Origin: Bacteroidales bacterium
GTDB taxonomy: Bacteria; Bacteroidota; Bacteroidia; Bacteroidales; Bacteroidaceae
Direction: 5' to 3'
Assembly: GCA_015060965.1 (NCBI GenBank)
Contig: SUXN01000009.1
Span: forward strand, 1-64,000
DNA length: 64,000 nucleotides
The notes beneath the pieces are model-generated. The model did no database searches, was not told the origin of the DNA, and was given only the letters and a program-made list of their open reading frames with translations. Of the stretch, positions 59,857 through 64,000 are shown in pieces. A program made the translations under genes and the position numbers. Position 1 is the first letter of the stretch, and each line of letters starts with the position of its first letter.

Positions 59857-60738
59857 TTACTGGTTGAGTTTGTCGAATATTGAAATTATGCGCTCGAGCT
59901 CCTGCTCGTCCTTGAACTTGATGCTTATCTTGCCGCTGCCCTTTGCCGAGCATGTAAGCTGTACCGGTGTCTGGAAAAACTGTGTCAAGTGTTTCTTCAA
60001 CTGGTGGTAAACGGCATCCTGCTTCTTGTCGGCGCTCTTCTTCTGGGCCGGTTTCTCGCCGTTTCCCTCCTTGATGCCTCTTGCAATCTCCTCAACCTCG
60101 CGGACCGAGTAACCGTTTTTTTCAATCTCCTGGAAAAGGTTCAACTGATCGGCATGTGAGTCCAATGACAGTAAAGCCTTGGCATGACCCATATCGATTT
60201 TTTTCTCTTTGAGGGCAACCTGAATGGTGGCAGGGAGTCTCAAAAGACGCAGGAAATTCGCGATTGTGGCACGGCCTTTACCCACGCGCTTGCTCAGCTG
60301 CTCCTGTGACAGGTTATGCTGCTCAATGAGCTGTTGGTATGCCAAAGCAATCTCAAGCGGATTCAGGTCCTCGCGCTGGATATTCTCAATAAGGGCCATT
60401 TCCATTGTGTCCTCGTCGTCGGCCTTGAGGATGTATGCGGGGATTGTTGTCTTGCCGGCAAGCTGTGATGCACGGAAACGGCGCTCACCTGCAATGATCT
60501 GGTATGTGCCGTCATCCATCTTCCTCAATGTAATCGGCTGTATCACGCCAAGCTCATTGATGGAGTCTGCAAGCTCCTTCAGCGCCTCTTCATTGAAGTC
60601 ACGACGGGGCTGGTTGGGGTTGGCGAAGATCTTGTCAATCTCAATCTCGCCTATCGATGAAGAACCCGATGTGCGCACAGCCTCAGTGGAGATAAGTGCG
60701 TCGAGTCCACGTCCTAATGTGAATTTCTGTTTTGCCAT
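59857..60738 (-). CDS. parB: Chromosome partitioning protein ParB
   Basis: The 293-aa protein has an N-terminal CTP-binding ParB/Srx domain with QPRRDF and AGERRFRAS. The helix-turn-helix SQEQLSKRVGKGRATIANFLRLLRLP (about 145-170) binds parS. A Lys/Glu linker follows, then a C-terminal dimerisation domain. It overlaps the parA stop by one base (TAATG). No clear parS palindrome was found in this window. Confidence 0.94.
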   Translation of the reverse strand: MAKQKFTLGRGLDALISTEAVRTSGSSSIGEIEIDKIFANPNQPRRDFNEEALKELADSINELGVIQPITLRKMDDGTYQIIAGERRFRASQLAGKTTIPAYILKADDEDTMEMALIENIQREDLNPLEIALAYQQLIEQHNLSQEQLSKRVGKGRATIANFLRLLRLPATIQVALKEKKIDMGHAKALLSLDSHADQLNLFQEIEKNGYSVREVEEIARGIKEGNGEKPAQKKSADKKQDAVYHQLKKHLTQFFQTPVQLTCSAKGSGKISIKFKDEQELERIISIFDKLNQ

Positions 60739-61505
60739 TATTCGTTGTTTCTGTTGATTATTTCCTCGGCAAGTGCCATGTAGTTCTTGGCTCCTGTCGA
60801 CTCTGCGTCATACATGATTACGGGGATACCCATGCTGGGGGCCTCACCAAGGCGTATGTTGCGCTGTATTACCGTGTTGAAGACAAGCTCGCGGAAGTGC
60901 TTCTTTACCTCATTGTATACCTGATTGCTCAAACGCAGGCGCGAATTGAACATTGTGAGCAGGAAACCCTCGATGTCAAGCTTGGGGTTGAGGTTCGATT
61001 TTATGATTTTGATGGTGTTGAGCAGCTTGCTGATACCTTCAAGTGCAAAATATTCGCACTGCACGGGTATTATCACAGAGTCGGCTGCAGTGAGCGAGTT
61101 TACTGTGATTAGACCCAATGAGGGTGAACAGTCAATGAGTATGTAGTCATACTCCTCTTTTATCGGCTCGAGCGCGTCGCGCATGATTCTCTCCCTGTTG
61201 GGCATGTCGAGCATCTCAATCTCAGCACCGACAAGGTCAATGTGTGACGGTATTATGTCAAGGCGCTCCACGCAGGTCTTGTGTATACCTTCTTTAGGTG
61301 CAGCCTTGTTTATGAGACATTCATAAATTGAACACTCAATCTCGCGTATGTCTATTCCCAGACCCGAAGAGGCATTTGCCTGAGGGTCGGCGTCTATTAC
61401 AAGAACTTTCTTTTCAAATGTGGCCAACGATGCGGCAAGGTTGATGGCTGTAGTTGTCTTTCCGACGCCACCTTTCTGGTTGGCCAATGCAATAATCTTT
61501 CCCAT
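60738..61505 (-). CDS. parA: Chromosome partitioning ATPase ParA (Soj)
   Basis: The 255-aa deviant-Walker ATPase has KGGVGKTT at 11-18, VIDADPQANASSG near 36-48 and DYILIDCSPSLG near 112-123. It is the short chromosomal type without an N-terminal DNA-binding domain. It is the first gene of the parAB-DUF5683-mltD-rsh transcription unit, with a -7 box at 61610-61617. Confidence 0.95.
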   Translation of the reverse strand: MGKIIALANQKGGVGKTTTAINLAASLATFEKKVLVIDADPQANASSGLGIDIREIECSIYECLINKAAPKEGIHKTCVERLDIIPSHIDLVGAEIEMLDMPNRERIMRDALEPIKEEYDYILIDCSPSLGLITVNSLTAADSVIIPVQCEYFALEGISKLLNTIKIIKSNLNPKLDIEGFLLTMFNSRLRLSNQVYNEVKKHFRELVFNTVIQRNIRLGEAPSMGIPVIMYDAESTGAKNYMALAEEIINRNNE

Positions 61506-61609
61506 TTTTTCTTTCCCGTTTAGTTTGCAGAATGCGTCGTGTGGCCCTTGTCGGCCTCCCGTTTTCTGTTAGCACACATGCGGGCGTAATGACGCATTCT
61601 ATTATTTGG

Positions 61610-61617
61610 CAAAGGTA
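61610..61617 (-). promoter_or_regulatory. -7 box of the parA operon
   Basis: The minus strand reads TACCTTTG, an exact TAnnTTTG, 105 bases before the parA ATG. The stretch 61618-61717 is AT-rich and otherwise featureless. Confidence 0.6.
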
Positions 61618-61717
61618 GTAAAAAAAACAGAATGTATATTTATTATTTATCAATTACTTATTAACAAGTAATATATAATAAATCTAAAAAACATAACGTA
61701 TTCAAGGAGTGTCCTTT

Positions 61718-61760
61718 ACGCAGCAAAGCGGAGCTATGAAGTAGCCCCGCTTTGCTGCGT
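61718..61760 (-). terminator. Hairpin terminator of the Bax-inhibitor-like gene
   Basis: The 14-bp perfect stem 61718-61731 with 61747-61760 continues inside by GCTA/TAGC across a one-base mismatch. It lies 15 bases after the stop of the minus-strand gene. No strong T-run follows, so it may be an mRNA 3'-end stabiliser. Confidence 0.65.
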
Positions 61761-61774
61761 ATTGCTGTTAGATG

Positions 61775-62479
61775 TCAATCGCGGTCGCCCATTATGCGGA
61801 GCATATACAGGAACAGGTTGATGAAATCAAGGTACAGTGACAATGCTCCCAACAACGCAACCTTGTGAAGGTTGTCGTCGATCTCGTTGTCAGGATCCAT
61901 TATGGCTCTCTTTATCTTCTGGGTATCATATACTGTAAGTCCCACAAACAGCAGGACGCCTACGTAGCTGATAATCCAGTAAAGGGTGTCACTTTCCATA
62001 AAGATATTTACAACCGATGCGATTATAAGTCCAAGTAGTGCCATACCAAGTATACTGCCCCATGAAGAGAGGTCTTTCTTGGTCATGTAGCCATAGAGGC
62101 TCAATGCACCGAATGTGCCGGCTGTTATAAAGAACGTAGATGCTATCGTTGATTCTGTATAAGCCAGAAATATCAATGACATCGTCACGCCGTTCAACAC
62201 GGAGTAGAGTATAAAAAGCAGTGTGGCTGTGGTCATGGAGAGTCTGGATACCATACCTGAAATTACAAATACAAGTGCCATTTCCGCAATGATGATTCCC
62301 CAGAACAGCAGATTGTTCTGCAACAATTCATAAATGATTCTGTCGTTGTTCGCGACAACCATTGCTGTAAGGCCCGTGATGCAGAGGGCGAGTGTCATCC
62401 ACACATATACCTTGCGGAATACTGACAGAAGTGCGCTTCTCTTTCTTTCTAATACAATTGGTGATACGTTGCTTTCCAT
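61775..62479 (-). CDS. Bax inhibitor-1/YccA family membrane protein
   Basis: The 234-aa protein has seven hydrophobic segments. The family features are FRKVYVWMTLALCITGLTAMVV near the start, and the conserved acidic pair in LFVGLTVYDTQKIK and LYLDFINLFLYMLRIMG at the end. Structurally known members are pH-gated Ca2+ leak channels, and others modulate FtsH. Which applies here is unknown. It starts 12 bases after the preceding minus-strand gene, so it may be co-transcribed. Confidence 0.9.
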   Translation of the reverse strand: MESNVSPIVLERKRSALLSVFRKVYVWMTLALCITGLTAMVVANNDRIIYELLQNNLLFWGIIIAEMALVFVISGMVSRLSMTTATLLFILYSVLNGVTMSLIFLAYTESTIASTFFITAGTFGALSLYGYMTKKDLSSWGSILGMALLGLIIASVVNIFMESDTLYWIISYVGVLLFVGLTVYDTQKIKRAIMDPDNEIDDNLHKVALLGALSLYLDFINLFLYMLRIMGDRD

Positions 62480-62491
62480 GATTCTTATGTT

Positions 62492-64000
62492 TTATTTGAT
62501 AACAATCTTGAATGCCTTTTTTCCCTCAGGCCCGCATGCTGTCGCTACATATATTCCTGCGGGCAGTCCCGAGATGTCAGCTACAGAGCCGTCTGCTTCC
62601 GCAACAATCCTGCCGTCAATGGTGTATACGGCTACAGAAACGGTGCCTGTGGGCGGAATGAGCTTGCCGTCTTCTATGACAACTGTTTTGTCACCGGAAA
62701 CTTCGCCAATTGAAGTGTCTCCACCTTTCTTTACAAAGCTTACCGTGTAGCTGTTGGCGCGGTCGATGCTCTTGGCCTCAAGACGGTCGTCCGAAACGAC
62801 TATGTATTGCACACCGTTCTTTGCAGCAGACTGGGTCCATGCAATAGACCACTTGCCGTCCATGGTGGTGAGCAGATAGGTGTTCCAGTCGCTGTAGTAC
62901 TGGTTTGTGCCGAATACACCATACTCGTTCAGGTAGCGGCTGTCGGCATTGCTGGTAATCTTGTAGCAGTTCTTGCCGCTTGCATCAATCGCGATTTTCC
63001 ACTCCTGCGCAGTTCCGGGAGTTGTCACCTCCTTGAAATTCGGAGTGCCGCCGCTGCCTTTCACATTCTGGTTTGTCAGGTAGCGCTCTCCATCCTTGAT
63101 GTAGTAGACAGCCTCTCCGTCAACGAGGGTGCTCTTGGCCTCGCCGCCCAAAGGGATGATGTCAAAGATATATTTGTCGGGTAGGGCATCGCTTGAGCTG
63201 CTCTGCTGTATACGTGTGCCTGCTACGCTCCAGAATTTTGTGCCGGCGCTTCCGCCATTCTGTATCGCGTACTTTCCGTTTGCCATCAGGGTTATCTCGT
63301 ATGTATGCCATACTGCCTCATATGGGTTGGTGTCGTCGCTCGCGGTGAACTCACCCTTTTCGTTGAGGTAGCGTCCGTCCTCAAGATTTATGATCTTGTA
63401 GCGGTTGGTGCTTGGGTCAAGGCTGATCTTCCACTCCTGGCGCTGTGGACGGATGGTGTCGGTGGCGGTCAGGAACTGTGGAACACTGCTTGCAACGTTT
63501 GGCCTGTTGTTCGTGAGATATTTGCCATTGTACTTGATGTAGTATGTACCGTTTTCAAGTACTTGCGCAGGGAATACGTCGGTGCGGTAGTCGTACTTCT
63601 CCTTGTATTCGGCAATAAGCTCGCCCAATGCGTTCTTTATGAACGGTTCAATATGTACTGTTCCTACCACCGGAGTAGCCGTCTTGAGCGAACCGCTGTA
63701 GTCGCGTGAACGCAGTGCTGCCTGTGCATCGTTGTACTCCTTGTAGCGTAGATAGCTGTCGATGAAAATCTCAGGCTCTTCGTTTGTAAGGGCATTGCCC
63801 ATCTCAACTATGCACTCTCCCCTTTTGCCAAGATACTTTGCACAGAGCAACCAAGGCTTTATCTCTTCAATGAGCGCCTTGCTTTCGTCTGCAGCCATAA
63901 GTGTCTCGGCTGTCGTGACGAGCTTTGTGAACTGCTCGCCTACGGCTGCATAAGCGGCAACCTTGTCGCCTGCGGCAATCTTGCTGTCGTAGAGCTGCTT
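62492..64000 (-). CDS. C-terminal part of a large secreted protein (5' end beyond window)
   Basis: The frame is open to the window edge, so the ATG at 63898 is internal and at least 502 residues of the C-terminus are seen. Helical spacer sequence is followed by two ricin-trefoil-like repeats with the shared pattern QEWKI...YKI...RYLNE (about 135-230 and 290-390 of the visible part). The end (VAVYTIDGRIVAEADGSVADISGLPAGIYVATA...KAFKIVIK) is a type-A Por-secretion-like sorting tail. It is probably a surface glycan-binding protein or hydrolase, like the 3983-9955 protein. The catalytic part, if any, is off the edge. Confidence 0.75.
   Translation of the reverse strand, partial: KQLYDSKIAAGDKVAAYAAVGEQFTKLVTTAETLMAADESKALIEEIKPWLLCAKYLGKRGECIVEMGNALTNEEPEIFIDSYLRYKEYNDAQAALRSRDYSGSLKTATPVVGTVHIEPFIKNALGELIAEYKEKYDYRTDVFPAQVLENGTYYIKYNGKYLTNNRPNVASSVPQFLTATDTIRPQRQEWKISLDPSTNRYKIINLEDGRYLNEKGEFTASDDTNPYEAVWHTYEITLMANGKYAIQNGGSAGTKFWSVAGTRIQQSSSSDALPDKYIFDIIPLGGEAKSTLVDGEAVYYIKDGERYLTNQNVKGSGGTPNFKEVTTPGTAQEWKIAIDASGKNCYKITSNADSRYLNEYGVFGTNQYYSDWNTYLLTTMDGKWSIAWTQSAAKNGVQYIVVSDDRLEAKSIDRANSYTVSFVKKGGDTSIGEVSGDKTVVIEDGKLIPPTGTVSVAVYTIDGRIVAEADGSVADISGLPAGIYVATACGPEGKKAFKIVIK

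Noticed and set aside
59857-61774. Replication origin next to parAB
   Set aside because: No dnaA, no DnaA-box cluster and no AT-rich repeat array was seen; the parAB operon in Bacteroidota is not always at the origin.

Overview
The window is a chromosomal segment of a Bacteroidales bacterium, most like Prevotellaceae/Bacteroidaceae. The evidence is promoters of the Bacteroidota type (TAnnTTTG at -7, in the best case with TTTG 19 bases upstream), a complex I operon with a nuoCD fusion and no nuoEFG, the gene order parA-parB-DUF5683-mltD-rsh, DUF3822 beside rsmD, many SPII lipoproteins, and large secreted proteins with C-terminal 'Por-secretion-like' tails. The species cannot be named from sequence alone. 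No rRNA or tRNA gene, CRISPR array or insertion sequence was recognised.

Layout. 1-560: non-coding, with a short promoter/terminator unit and a 120-base rod-shaped hairpin that looks like a structured RNA. 560-3694: a small lipoprotein facing the operon metY - TonB-C protein - pgeF. 3983-10148: a 1990-aa secreted M60 (enhancin-like) metallopeptidase and a 55-aa peptide, closed by a 21-bp-stem terminator. 10260-20060: nuoA-B-CD-H-I-J-K-L-M-N on the minus strand. 20310-29823: ZIP metal transporter, purL, split chromate transporter, a four-helix-bundle (23S intervening-sequence-type) gene flanked by inverted decamer repeats, and uvrA. 29966-42488: GHL10 glycosidase-like lipoprotein, GNAT enzyme, lipoprotein plus sigma-like factor, a 973-aa outer-membrane barrel, cardiolipin synthase, rsmD-DUF3822, a pseudopilin-like protein and a RecD-like helicase. 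42582-46812: alaS, M23 endopeptidase, MerR regulator.

46847-55489 is the unusual part: an AT-rich accessory block inserted between the MerR gene and rsh (relA/spoT). Its left edge carries a displaced 122-bp copy of the 3' end of rsh (86% identical), still abutting the shared terminator. Inside are two Cys-rich lipoproteins whose first 340 residues are encoded by about 1 kb of essentially identical DNA, while their C-terminal HExxH metalloprotease-like domains differ. Each overlaps by 4 bp a member of a small exported-protein family, of which one copy is intact and two are decayed. A transglutaminase-like lipoprotein with a 42-bp perfect palindrome across its lipobox codons and an O-antigen-ligase/TPR membrane protein complete the block. 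This constant-head/variable-tail arrangement with cognate small partners is the best candidate for an undescribed system.

55490-61505 returns to core genes: the parA-parB-DUF5683-mltD-rsh operon, then a Bax-inhibitor-1-like membrane protein and the C-terminal part of a large secreted protein that runs off the right edge.
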